Positions 21,915 to 32,934 of a stretch of DNA of 64,000 bases are shown piece by piece; within the stretch, counting starts at the first letter, position 1; every line of letters begins with the position of its first letter. Below the pieces are notes generated by a model that was not told the DNA's origin, ran no database searches, and saw only the letters and a program-made list of their open reading frames with translations. Made by a program: the position numbers and the translations under genes. This DNA comes from Elephas maximus indicus (taxonomy: Eukaryota; Chordata; Mammalia; Proboscidea; Elephantidae): the NCBI RefSeq assembly GCF_024166365.1, contig NC_064826.1, positions 18,314,001 to 18,378,000 of the forward strand. Reading direction: 5' to 3'.

Positions 21915-22981
21915 ATTGTTGTTGTTAGGTGCCGTCGTATCGGTTCCGACTCATAGTGACTCCATGCACAACAGAATGAAACACTGCCCGGTCCTGTACA
22001 ATCCTTATAATTGTTGTTATGCTTCAATTCATTATTGCAGCCACTGTGTCAATCCATCTTATTGAAGGTCTTCCTCTTTTCCACTAACCCTGTACTTTGT
22101 CAAGCATGGTGTCCTTCTCCAGGGACTGATCCCTCCTGACAACATGTCCTAAGTATGTAAGATGCTGTCTTGCCATCCTTGCTTCTAAGGAGCATTCTGG
22201 TTGTACTTCCTTCAAGACAGATTTTTTTTGTTCTTTTGGCAGTCCACGGTATATTCAATATTCTTCGCCAACACCACAATTCAAAGGTGTCAATTCTTCT
22301 TCGGTCTTCCTTATTCATTGCCCAGCTTTCACATGTACACAATGCACTTGAAAATACCATGCCTTGGGTCAGGAGCACCCTAGTCTTCAAGGTAACATCT
22401 TTGCTTTTCAACACTTTAAAGAGGTCCTTTGCAGCAGATTTACCCAATGACTGCTGCTTCCATGGCTGTTGATTGTGGATCTAAGTAAAATGAAATCCTT
22501 GACAACTTCAATCTTTTCTCTGTTTATCATGATGTTGCTTATCGGTCCAGTTGTGAGGATTTTTGTTTTCTTTATGTTGAGGTACAATCCATGCTGAAGA
22601 ATGTGGTCTCTGATCTTCATCAGTAAGTAGTGCTTCAAGTCCTCTTCACTTTCAGCAAGCAAGGTTGTGTCATCTGAATAATGCAGGTTGTTAATGAGTC
22701 TGCCTCCAATTTTGCTTGATGCCTCGTTCTTCTTCATATAGTCCAGCTTCTCAGATTATTTGCTCAGCAAGATTGGATAGGTACGGTGAAATGATACAAC
22801 CCTGACGCACACCTTTCCTGACTTTAAACCAATCAGTATCCCCTTTTTCTGTCCGAACAACTGCCTCTTGATCTATGTAAATTTCCTCAGGAGCACAATT
22901 AAGTGTTCTGGAATTCCCATTCTTCGTAATGTTATCCATAATTTGTTATGATTCACACAGGCGAATGCCTTTGCATAGTCT
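21915..22981 (-). mobile_element. RTE-clade LINE (copy D)
   Basis: About 1.07 kb of RTE in reverse; 3' tail at the left (gttgttgttaggtgccgtcg). Minus-strand frames keep LHYSDDTTLLAESEEDLKHY (the RT YADD region with Ser for Ala) and RIDTFELWCWRRILNIPWTA, but they are in separate frames, so the copy is decayed. It is 5'-truncated after ttgcatagtc. Confidence 0.92.
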
Positions 22982-23162
22982 CCTCTCACCGGGTCTGGGA
23001 GCCAGGGACATGTCTGGCTGGACAATGGGTGACCCCATGCCCACACTTCCCTTCCTTGGGCTCTGTCTCAGACGATGGACTGACTTTCTGCCACGGGAAG
23101 CTCACATCTGTAGGCATGCAGGTGTTCTGGACTCTATTTACTTCCCACACTTGGGTAGTAAA

Positions 23163-23371
23163 AGGAGCCCTCATGGCATAGCAATTAACTCTCTCCTGCT
23201 AACCAAAAGGCTGGCAGTTCAAAACTACCCAGCAGCTCTGCAGGAGAAAGACCTGATGATCTGTTTCCAGGAAGATTACGACCTAGGAACCCAACGGGGC
23301 AGTTCTACTTTGTCACATGGGTTCGCTATGAGCTGAAAATCCATTCAACGGCATCTAACAGCAACAACAAC
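23163..23371 (+). mobile_element. AfroSINE-like SINE ('A' form)
   Basis: ggagccctcatggcatagca ... gctaaccaaaaggctggcag ... acggcatctaacagcaacaa. Diverged. Confidence 0.88.
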
Positions 23372-24230
23372 TTGGGCAGTAGAGTCCTTGAATTTCAGGG
23401 GAGACAGGTGGGATGGAGCATCTAGAAGGTTGAGCAGGAGAAGCAAGCAAATGGGTCATAGATACGGACAGCACCCCTGTCTGCCCCCACGGCCTCACAG
23501 CCTCAAGTCCATTGGATCAGAGCTGGGGTGAGGACCCTGAGCCTCAGTCCCCCACCTGGGGTCCTTCCCGCTCCCCCTCTCTGAGCCAGGCTCCTATACT
23601 TTCCACTGCTCAGCCCTGCTCCCTACGGCCGCTTCCATAACAAGCCACCCTGCCTGGACTGGAGGGTGACAGAGAATTTTCCAGAGGATGTATGTACGTA
23701 TTGTTGGGAGCTGCAAGCGTTTCGGTGAACTTAGGGTCACAGCACAGCCTGACAAATGGCAGGAAGTTCGGAACTCAGGCCTGATATTTTTTGCACAAAG
23801 GCCCCACAGCCCCTAAAGGTGAGCCTGGCCCAGGGACGGACGTGGGGCCACCGCCCGGCACTTCCTGCCCTTTGTTGGCCCTGTGACAGGCTTCGAGGTG
23901 CTCTCTGCTGCCTTTCCTCTGTGCCTGACTCCTATTCTTTATTTATGGAGTGGAGCGCCTCGATTTAGAAATGGGTGGGCCGACCGGCAGCAGGATGTAG
24001 GATGCAGACTGGCCAGGCGCCCACCACCAGGGCCAGACTCACCGAATTACAGTCATGTGACCCTGCATACCTGATGGTGAGGCTGCCTGGTATTTATATA
24101 CCTGAGGAGAAGTTCCGGGGAAGAACAGAGCCTACCCTCGGGCCCCTCCCATTGGCGGTGCCCTCTGGCTCCCAGCCTCTTCTACCTTTGCTTGGCTGGG
24201 AGTCAGGACAGCCTGACCCAGCCCACAAAG
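23372..24230. other. Non-coding interval
   Basis: GC-rich; short overlapping frames on the plus strand lack features. Nothing recognised. Confidence 0.35.
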
Positions 24231-24720
24231 TCAGTGACTAGGACTGCTGTAACAGAAGTACTACAAGTTGGTGGCTTTAAAGAACAGAAGTGTATTTTCT
24301 CACAGTTCTGGAGGCTGTCATTGTTGTTAGGTGCCATCGAATCAGTTCCAACTCAGTGACCCTGTGTATTACAGAAAAAAATACTGCCCAGTCCTTCGCT
24401 GTGCTCACAATCGTTGTTATGCTTGAGCCCATTGTTGCAACCACTGTGTCAGTCCATCTCGTTGAGGGTCCTCCTCCCCTTTGCTGACCCTCCAGTTTAC
24501 CAAGCGTGATGTCCCTCTCCAGGTACTGGATACTGCTGATAACATGTCCAAAGTACTCAGGGCTAAGTCCGGAGGCTGGAAGTCGGGCTTCAGGGGAAGG
24601 CTCTCTCTTGAAGTCTCTCCCTTTGTCAGCTCTGGGGGAGGACCCTTGTCAGCTTCTGGAGCCCCAGCGTTCCTCAGTTCCTTGGTGATGTTTCTAGGGG
24701 CCACACAGAGGCATTCCACG
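24231..24720 (-). mobile_element. MaLR-type LTR split by an RTE
   Basis: Left part: gactaggactgctgtaacag ... ttctcacagttctggaggct. Right part from 24571: ggaggctggaagtcgggctt ... gcttctggagcccc. Fossil; the far end is poorly defined. Confidence 0.65.
24318..24570 (-). mobile_element. RTE-clade LINE fragment (copy E)
   Basis: 3' tail at the left (ttgttgttaggtgccatcga). Perfect 8-bp duplication, ggaggctg, at 24310-24317 and 24571-24578. Only about 250 bp of the RTE 3' end. Confidence 0.85.
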
Positions 24721-25340
24721 GAGGCGAAGCTCAGAAGATGATAATGATTACCATTTGCATAGTCTCTGAAATTGACAGGGCACTTCCGCACACAAGATTT
24801 CACTCAGCCCTCCAATCCTGCCGTGGTATTCCCACATAAACCAGATTAACCGAGACCAGTTATTGCTGAGCAAATTTCTGGGACTAATTTTCAAGCCCAG
24901 GGCTTTTCCCAGCCTAACCAACTATCTTAGCTAAAGGGACTGCAGGGGAGTAGGGGTGGTAAGAGTTGGCACTGGGGGCACCGTCTTCCAAGGGGTAAAG
25001 ACAGAGTCTTGCTGGCAGTCTCTGCGTGGAGAGGGAGGGGTCGGGAGCACGTGATCACAGGCTCACCTACAAAACTGGAGGTTCCTTACTACAATAAGGT
25101 CGTTCCTTGTGGATTCTGGCTTACTTGGCTCATCATCAGAGTGTACTGGTTTGGGATCAGAGCACCTGAGATGGACTGCGAGCTCTGTCAGCCTTAACTG
25201 TCTGATACTGGGGTAAATGTATAGTTTCTTTTATAAGGATCAGCAGAAAACTTGTTCCTACGAGGCGGAGGTTAACGATGTCCCAAACGTTCAGCTTTTC
25301 CAAACTGCTGTATCGCTCCATCATCTCTAACATCACCTAC
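24721..25340. other. Non-coding interval
   Basis: No supported exon or repeat. Confidence 0.35.
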
Positions 25341-25770
25341 TCCCTCTCGCCTCAGTAGTCTCCCTCCTGGCTTTGGGCTCCCTAATTTGCTGCAACATCT
25401 CACAGAACTCACTAACCACATAAAGGAAATGGCTCATGCACTTATGGAGACTGGCAAGTCCCAAATTTGTGGATCGGGCATAGACTTCTCCCTGGCCCTC
25501 AGTCTCTGCCCAAAGGCACTCAGTTTTCTCGCTCCGTGGGCTGGGAAGCCCACTGCGCCATCTCTTGCAGGTCTCTGCTGCAGGTCTCTCCTTCCTTGGT
25601 GGTGGTGGGTTCTCCCCTCTGCTCAGAATTGGCTCTCTTTTAAGGCAAAACTGACCAATCCCCTCAGTGGGCCACAATTTTCTTATTCGCACATTCCCAC
25701 CCAATCACCTGGGTGGGAGCTACAAGACCATGGCTAGAAAGGCCGCACGCAAAAGTAACGAACCTCACTG
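25341..25770 (-). mobile_element. Solo LTR, same family as the 33-35 kb inverted pair
   Basis: ttctcgctccgtgggctggg, gcaaaactgaccaatcccct and gagctacaagaccatggcta match, in the same order, the minus-strand LTR at 33.1-33.97 kb. Fossil; boundaries approximate. Confidence 0.6.
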
Positions 25771-25974
25771 CATGGGGAGACTTAAATTTTCCAAGCACCC
25801 TGTCAATTCCCTTGTCGAATGGCGATGATGACAACAACAGCAAGAAATTGCTTGCTGTCTCCCTTCTTCACAAGGTTAAGGTGAGTATCAAGTGAGTTCA
25901 AGCACATGCAAGCGCTCCAACCACAAACCACAGAAATCACAGTATTCCGGCAGGTTGTTCGTGTTTTCATCCCT

Positions 25975-26075
25975 TCCACGGAGACTTACTGAATGCCTGC
26001 TCTGTGCTGGCACTGAGTTAGGCTCTGAGGGTTCAGCGAGGAAGAGACGAAAGGTACAAGTGCACGTCCTCGTGG
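25975..26075 (+). mobile_element. L2-like fragment
   Basis: cttactgaatgcctgctctg, tgctggcactgagttaggct, then gaggaagagacgaaaggtac. Ancient. Confidence 0.45.
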
Positions 26076-26179
26076 AATCAGTCTTACCTTACCCCTCCAC
26101 GCCCCCCTGCTGGGCCCCACGAGGCTGTCGAGCAGTGAGGGCGGCCTCTTCTTACATTCGTGTCCTCGTTGGAGTTGCC

Positions 26180-26370
26180 CCTGGAGTCAGTTTCGACTCA
26201 TAGCGGCCCTGTGTGTGTCAGAGTAGAACTGTGCTCTGTAGGGTTTTCAATGGCTGATTTTTCAGAAGACCACTAGGCTTTTCTTCTGAGGCACCTCTGG
26301 GTGGACTCGAAACTCCAACCTTTCTGTTAGCAGCCGAGTGCATTCACCATTTGCAGCGGCCAGGGACTCT
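26180..26370 (-). mobile_element. AfroSINE-like SINE ('B' form)
   Basis: tggagtcagtttcgactcat ... aggcttttcttctgaggcac ... antisense head. Confidence 0.9.
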
Positions 26371-26567
26371 GCTGCTGTAAGAGTTAAGTGATTTCGTTGA
26401 CATGAAGCATCTATCGCAGTGCCTGCCACAGGAGGAACACTCAATCATTGCTAGCTCTTGCTCGAAAAACACCCCCCTCACTGCCACACCTCTCTGTGAA
26501 CAAGAAAATCCGGAGTTCTTTGCCCGAGCTCAAGCACTGGCTTTACTCCCTTCCCTGCTCAATGCAG

Positions 26568-26773
26568 AGGGGTCCCTGGGTGGCACAAACAGTTAAGCAC
26601 TTGACTACTAGCCGAAAGGCTGGCAGTTCGAACTCACCCATAGTCACCTCAGAAGACAAGCCTGGTGATCTGCTTCTGAAAGGTCACAGCGTTGGAGACC
26701 CTGTGAAACAGTTCTACTCTGCAGAGAGGGTCACCATGAGTCAGAACAGACTCAATGGTAACTAACATCAACA
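26568..26773 (+). mobile_element. AfroSINE-like SINE ('B' form)
   Basis: gtccctgggtggcacaaaca ... tcaccatgagtcagaacaga. A perfect 11-bp target duplication, gctcaatgcag, lies at 26557-26567 and 26774-26784. Confidence 0.95.
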
Positions 26774-26784
26774 GCTCAATGCAG

Positions 26785-27740
26785 GTGGCTAGGACCTGCC
26801 CCGTCTCCTTTCCCCCATTGAGCTCCCTCCTGTCTGAACACTGAAGCGTTCATTCCATGTTGATCTAGCATGTTCCTTGTGCTTCCCTTCTGCAAATAGA
26901 TCATCAGCCCCTGGAAAGCAGAGACTCAGCCAGCACCCTGGCAAGCCGAGCATCTTACCAAGTCTGCACCTATCCCACCGGCTCTAGTCCTATTGATTTC
27001 CCTTCTGGCTCTCCGCTGAGGTGCGAAGTGCTGACAGCATGGCAAGGAAGTGTCAGGAAGTGCCTACGACAGGTAAGCTCAGGACAGAATCGTGTAATCA
27101 TCTTTGGAAGGTGCGCTACTCTGCTTTCCAGACAAAACCAGTCAGGGGGTAAGAGGGTCACAGAGGTTGTACCTGGACAGTCTTTTCCTGGCTCCCTGCT
27201 CCCCAGGTTCTAGCCCACTCTGAACCTACTGTGGACACCCCACCACCATCACTAGAGAGGTCTCTAGCCTGGCCACCAACAACCTGTTCTGCCATGGTCC
27301 CAGGCCCATATGGCACCTTTGTGCTATTACAAAAAGGCACCCCATCTTCTGGGCAGGCAAGGCCCATGCCTTCCTAGCGGTGCTCAGTAGCCCTTCAGGC
27401 TCCTACAATAATGGCTGCATCTAGGTGCTGTTGATACTGACACCTGCAGGCTCTCTCTGCCCTTGTGCCGTCTTGCCCTCTTGGTGCCCAGTAGGAATTT
27501 TACTCAAGTCTCTCTCTCTCTGCCTTTATTTTCTCTGTTATTCCCCTCTGTATGGGAGCTGGGCCAAAGGAAACAGACATTAGCTGTCCTCAGAAGTGAG
27601 TCTTTTCTCTGACCTTAGCCCCGTTGTTCTAGAACCTAAGAGCTGTGCCTGGTTCTCATCTTCCTTAGGCAGAGTATCCTTCCAGGACCCTCCCAACCCC
27701 TTCATGCAGGTAAAAACCTCCCTGCTGCATCTGAGTCCTG
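26785..27740. other. Non-coding interval with an L2 3'-end trace
   Basis: About 26785-26930 has L2-like words (cttcccttctgcaaatagat, gcccctggaaagcagagact). The rest is unique with no supported exon. Confidence 0.4.
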
Positions 27741-27750
27741 GTGGGAACAC

Positions 27751-27907
27751 CGAGCCCATCACCGTTGAGTCGATTCCAAATCATAACAACCCTGTAGAAC
27801 AGAGTAGAACTGCCCCATAGAGTTTCCAAGGAGCTCCTGGTGGGTTCAAACTGCTAACCAAAAGGTTAGCAGCTGAACTCTTAACCACTACGCCACCAGG
27901 GTTTCCA
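27751..27907 (-). mobile_element. AfroSINE-like SINE ('A' form)
   Basis: accgttgagtcgattccaaa ... ctacgccaccagggtttcca. Flanked by gtgggaacac (27741) and gcgggaacac (27908), a one-mismatch 10-bp duplication. Confidence 0.93.
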
Positions 27908-28177
27908 GCGGGAACACAGTCTGACTTTATATTGGCAATACGCAGAGCCGTATTCAGAGTCCGAGGGTTCAGTCTAGTGGCCCCTCCATGCCTGAATGCC
28001 CATCTATCACACCTCTGTGAAGCCCCTTCAGTGACAGGCCCTCTTAAGGCCATTATTCCATTTTTTAATTGCTCTCATGATACGAAGTTCTTTCGTACTT
28101 TAGAAGTGGCTCTAAGTCCCAGACACAGCCCTGGATTCTGGGCACAGGTCAGACATGGAGCTGAGGGGAGGCAGATA

Positions 28178-28318
28178 ACAAACACCAAACCAAAGCCCTT
28201 GCCAACCGTTAATTCCAATGCACGGCAACCACATGTGTATGGAGTAGAACTGCTGCATAGGGTTTTCTTGGCTATAATCTTTACAGAAGGAGAACTCCAG
28301 GCCTTTCCTCCTTGGTGA
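28178..28318 (-). mobile_element. AfroSINE-like SINE, partial and diverged
   Basis: aaaccaaagcccttgccaac, ctgcatagggttttcttggc and actccaggcctttcctcctt give the antisense tail and middle; the head is absent. Confidence 0.75.
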
Positions 28319-28649
28319 CAAAAACATTAATGACACGATTTCAGATGATAAAAGGGCCAGGAAGAAAATGAGCATGATATTGGGTCTGAGGATGCTGTCT
28401 GGAAGGTAGAAAGTGCCTTTGAGGGCTCTCAGAGGAGATGACCTTTTGGTTGCGACCTAAGAGGAGTTAACCCCAGGGAAGGTGAGAACAGGGGCTCTAA
28501 TGGGCAGAGGAGCCAGCGAAGCTGGAGCAGGTGCTCAGAACCTACCTCTGCTAACTCAGGAACTGCCTCAACTGCACCTAGGGGGTAGGAGGGGATGAAG
28601 GGAAGAAATGGGTTGCAGTCCTTGCTTTATAAAGAATTCCTTTTAGGGC
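28319..28649. other. Non-coding interval
   Basis: Nothing recognised apart from a purine-rich stretch. Confidence 0.35.
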
Positions 28650-28870
28650 AAAAACTACCTCCACCTCTACCAGCAACACAACCTACTGTCACCTCCAGCT
28701 TTCAGCCTCTCCCACATGCTGTTCCTCTGCCCAGCATGCCCTTCCCTGGCAAACTCCTACTTAACCTTTGAGATCCAGTTCAAAAGTCCCCTCCTCTGAG
28801 CTGCCTTCCCTGACCCTCACCCCCACAGGCACAGGTGGCTGCTCCCCTATCCTTCCACCAGCCCTTGCCT
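28650..28870 (+). mobile_element. L2 LINE fragment
   Basis: catgctgttcctctgcccag, catgcccttccctggcaaac and gagatccagttcaaaagtcc, then ctgccttccctgaccctcac, the standard L2 order. Ancient. Confidence 0.65.
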
Positions 28871-28982
28871 TCTGTGTCAGTCACCTCCCTTACGCGGACT
28901 GGGAAACCAACCTTGGCTCCGCCTTACCAGCTGTGCCACCCGGTAAATTTAAACTGTTTCCTCCTCTCTAAAATGGGTGCAG

Positions 28983-29160
28983 AATCCCTGGGTGGTGCAG
29001 ACAGTTCATGTGCTTGGCTGCTAATTGAAGTGCCTTGGAAGAAAGTCCCGGTGACCTGCTTCTGAAAAACCAGCCATTGAAAACCCTATGGAACTCAGTT
29101 TTACTTTGACACTGCTGGGGTCACCGTGAGTCAGAGTCAGCTCACCAGTAACTGGGCTTT
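28983..29160 (+). mobile_element. AfroSINE-like SINE ('B' form)
   Basis: atccctgggtggtgcagaca ... gaagaaagtcccggtgacct ... gtcaccgtgagtcagagtca; a short internal deletion is visible in the head. Confidence 0.87.
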
Positions 29161-29214
29161 TTAAAAAATGGATACAATAAAAATGTCTTCCTCTTTTGCC
29201 TCCATGAACAAACT

Positions 29215-29745
29215 GCTTCCTTCGCCATGAAACCAGAAGAACTAGATGATGCCTGGCTACCATTATTGAACATTTTGATTAAAAAAAGTCTGTAGCAGAA
29301 TCCTGATCAAAAGGGGGAAAATGCAGAACAGAATTTCAAATTTTCATGGAATTCAGCATTTCCGGAGCCATGGAGACTGGATGAAGCCCTGAAACTATTT
29401 CCCTGAGATAATCTTTAAACCTTAAACCAGAACTGTCCCCTGAAATCTTCTTAAACCCAAACAAAATTTAGTTTAACTAGTAAAGAATGTCTGCCTTGAA
29501 CACTGTGCTCTTTTAAGACCTATATTTTTTCGTATGGAATCAAATTGTCAACAGCAACTCGAAAGATTAGATGGGAAACCTGGAGGGCAGTGAGTTCATG
29601 TTAATGGGGGAGGAACACTCAGAAAAGGAGGCTGAGAATGGTCACGTACGTAACGCAAAGAATGTAATCAATGTCACTGAACTATACACGTAGAAACTGT
29701 TGAATTGGTTATGTTCTGCTGTGTATATTCTCAACAACAACAAAA
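29215..29745 (+). mobile_element. L1 3' UTR
   Basis: gtaatcaatgtcactgaact, agaaactgttgaattggtta and ctgtgtatattctcaacaac form the end of a lineage L1 3' UTR; upstream ccagaagaactagatgatgc is the same unit as at 5100-5110. Decayed. Confidence 0.75.
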
Positions 29746-30149
29746 ATATTATATATCTATGTATATATATATATCTTTCTTCTAAGTAAAGATTAAATGA
29801 GTTAATGCTTAACCTGGCGCGTAGTAAATATTCAAAAAGTAATTGCTGTCATTACAAACGTTAATAACTGATCAGACTGCTCTGACTTTTCTGGGAAGGG
29901 ACCAGGTCTTTTTCCTTTATCTTTATAATTCCCATTGTCCAGTGCAAAGTCAGTACCCAGTGTTTTCTGTACTAATGAGCGGCTGCCATTTTGAGGGCAA
30001 CGTTAAGACCAAAAGAACGACTTTGAACATATCTGTTTCCTTCAAAAAAAATTAACAGGAGAAGAATTAGGCAATGGTTCAAACTGTCTTGGATAAGTTC
30101 TTAATGAGCTCTGGGCTCCTAAAATGCATCTCAAAAATTATTAAATTTT
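29746..30149. other. AT-rich interval
   Basis: Begins with (TA)n near 29750-29775. No exon or clear repeat otherwise. Confidence 0.4.
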
Positions 30150-30330
30150 CAGGTAGCAAATTTATGTTAATTAGGGAGGAACAACTCCAAAACCAGGGTG
30201 AGAATGGTTGCACAACTCGAAGAATGTAGTCAATGTCACTAAATTACATGTAGAAACTGTTGAATTGATGTATATTTTGCTGTGTATATTCTCAACAACG
30301 AAATAAATAAAATTTAAAGAAAATATTATT
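30150..30330 (+). mobile_element. L1 3' UTR terminal fragment
   Basis: Same terminal module as 29600-29745: tgagaatggttgcacaactc, gaagaatgtagtcaatgtca, ctgtgtatattctcaacaac, then an A-rich tail. Confidence 0.78.
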
Positions 30331-30870
30331 AAATTTTCAAATTAAAAAAAAAACTTCCATATTTATTATCTCAAAAAAAAAAATCTTCAGATTATCCTCA
30401 AAAAGCCTTTCTAAATTCTATGAAAGGCAGGGAGAATTATTACTAACTAAGTTTTTAATGAGTGCTTATCATACGCAATATATCAGTCTTAGGGAAAACT
30501 AACGAGACAGCAATGCTGTATGTTTTATGTGCTGCGTGCACATTTTACGGTTCATTGGGGCCTTTTGTGTAATCAATATGATCGGTACATTTATGCTCAT
30601 TTTAAAAAAGCTTTTGAGTATAACTTTACTATTTTAAGTGATTATAAAGGTTTATAATTCTTTGCTCTCATGGCGTCTCCAGTCAATTCTGTGATTTTGA
30701 TGCCAATCCTTATTTCAGAATGTAACTTCCAACTATAGCATTATTTTTATGGAGAAAATATGACCTGCTTTACAGTGACTCATGGTGTGACTGGATTCCA
30801 GGGACACAAAGTAATGTGATTAATTCTTCCTTAAATTCTAATTCCAACAACAGCGAATCCCTGATGGAGC
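30331..30870. other. AT-rich interval
   Basis: No supported feature. Confidence 0.35.
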
Positions 30871-31312
30871 AGGAGCAAGTGGGATGTGGACCTCAAATTC
30901 TAGAGAAAAGACCAGACTTTATGGTCTGACTGAGACTGGAAGGATTCCAGAGGTCATGGCCCCCAAACTCTGTTAGCCCAAAACTAAAACCATTTTCGAA
31001 GCCAACTCTTCAGACAAAGATTAGACTAGAGTATAAGACAGAAGATGATACTGGTAAGGAGTGAGTTTTTTGACTCAAGTAGACACATGAGACCATGTGG
31101 GCAGCTCCTGTCTGGAGATGATATGAGAAGGCAGAGGGGGACGGGAGCTGGCTGAATGGACACAGGAAACATAGGGTGGAGAGGAGGAGTGTGCTATCAC
31201 AATATAGGGAGAGCAACTATGGTCACATAACAATGTGTGTATAAGTTTTTGTATGAGAAACTGACTTAAATTGTAAACTTTCACTTAAAGCACAATAAAA
31301 AAAAATTGGGAA
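30871..31312 (+). mobile_element. L1 3' UTR, older subfamily
   Basis: gaccagactttatggtctga, tggaaggattccagaggtca, cagacaaagattagactaga, ending acttaaagcacaataaaa. Colinear with 5208-5560 but diverged. Confidence 0.8.
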
Positions 31313-31737
31313 AAAAAAACCTAACTCCACCCCACCTCCCCTCTCTTACCTCCCTACTCCCCATCCCCTGCTCCAGCAGAATGAAATGAAATAGATCCTA
31401 AGTGTGAGCTCTCTGCAGACAAGGCTCAAGTTTTCTAACATACATATTTTATAGACTCAATTTCTAACAAAGTGGGTGCACTTAGTGGGTTTATTAAATG
31501 TTGGATTTTAATTGATGACCTGTTGAATATCCCCACCCAAAGTCAACCTACAGAAATGCACGTACAGTGAAACCTGTGAGAACTGGAACTTAATGGGACT
31601 GCCTTGTTTTTCCAAGTCTCGCCTTTGACAGGGTGCAGTCTTACCACTTTTCTATTGCTCTCTATTAGTGGAAAATATTTGAATTTTCATTCTCTGACAG
31701 GTTTCCGCCTTACACAGATTCCAGCTTTCATAGGTTT
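31313..31737. other. Non-coding interval
   Basis: No supported feature. Confidence 0.35.
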
Positions 31738-31811
31738 TACTGTATATGTTATTGTTGTTGTTGTTTTACTGTATATGTTATTGTTGTTGTTGTTGTTTTA
31801 CTGTATATATT
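31738..31811. repeat. Tandem copies of a target/tail unit beside an RTE
   Basis: The unit ttttactgtatatgttattg plus (ttg)n occurs three times back to back, just before the RTE 3' tail. It explains the 73-aa Val/Leu-rich frame. Confidence 0.85.
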
Positions 31812-32235
31812 ATTGTTGTTGTTAGTTGCTGTTAAGTTGGCTCCAACTCGTGGCAACCTCATGTATAAAAGAGCGAAACATTGCCCGGTCCTGTGCCATC
31901 TTTACGATCATTGCTATATCTGAGTCCATTGTTGTGGCTACTGTTATCAATCCAACTCATGGACGGTTTTTCTCCTTTCCTTGGCCCTCTAACTTACCAA
32001 GTATGATACCCTTTTCTAGTGATTGATCTGTCCTGATGGTGTGTCCAAAATAAGAGAGCTGAAGTCTCATCATCCTTGCTTCTAAGAAGCGTTCTGTCTG
32101 TATTTCTTCCGATAGTGATGTCTTCGTTCTGGCAGTTGGCGGCGTACTGGATATTCTTTGCCAATACCACAGTTTGAATGCATCAGTTCTTTTTGTTTTC
32201 ATTTTTCATTGTCCACTTTTTGTACACATATTAGG
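31812..32235 (-). mobile_element. RTE-clade LINE fragment (copy F), older
   Basis: gttgttgttagttgctgtta at the left; minus-strand frame 31957-32202 keeps AFKLWYWQRISSTPPTARTK and LEKGIILGKLEGQGKEKNRP, a diverged version of the RTE C-terminus. Confidence 0.85.
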
Positions 32236-32267
32236 AGATACACATTACACATACACATATATTACAT

Positions 32268-32472
32268 GTTCCTGAGTGGTGCAAATAGTTAACGCTCAGC
32301 TGCTAACTGAAAGTTTGGAGGGTCAAGTTCACCCAGACGCATCTTGGAAGAGAGGCCTGCTGATCTACTTCCAAAAAATCAGCCACTGAAAACCCTACGG
32401 AGCACAGTTCTATTCTGACACGCATGGGACACCATGAGTTGGAATCAACTCAAGAGCAACTGGTTGGTTTAA
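32268..32472 (+). mobile_element. AfroSINE-like SINE ('B' form)
   Basis: gttcctgagtggtgcaaata ... ccatgagttggaatcaactc. A perfect 11-bp target duplication, atatattacat, lies at 32257-32267 and 32473-32483. Confidence 0.93.
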
Positions 32473-32509
32473 ATATATTACATATATGTTATAGTTAAAA
32501 TACGTTATA

Positions 32510-32808
32510 CAGCTGCTCCTCACTTATCGAGTTAGCTCCTTAGCCGACATCTCACATTTATGACAATAGCAAAAAATCTACTATTTGCCTATTTTGTGCA
32601 TTAACGACATACATCTGGCAGTAACCTTTTCATGGCCAGTGAGACATGCAGCACCCACTTGCTTTTTCCTCCTCTCGGGTCCAGAGGGACAAATGTGTTG
32701 CACATAATATTTTGTGATATGTTGTAGTCATCCTCCATTTTTGCATAATGCCAATTTTCACATAACAACCTTTGGAACCTAGCCATATCGATAAGTGAGA
32801 AGTGAGTG
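32510..32808. mobile_element. Mariner/Tigger-like MITE, about 299 bp
   Basis: Left end cagctgctcctcacttatcg; right end, read in reverse, cactcacttctcacttatcg, so it has terminal inverted repeats of about 20 bp or more. TA flanks both sides (32508-32509 and 32809-32810), as for Tc1/mariner insertion. No transposase frame. Confidence 0.7.
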
Positions 32809-32934
32809 TATATATTTTTCTGGCATATGTATAAAACATCTCTGGAAGAATGCAAAAGAAACTAAGGACATTGGTCGTCTTTGGGCTGGGGGACGAGAAG
32901 GAGAGTAGTCATTGTATTCCTTATACATTTTTTG

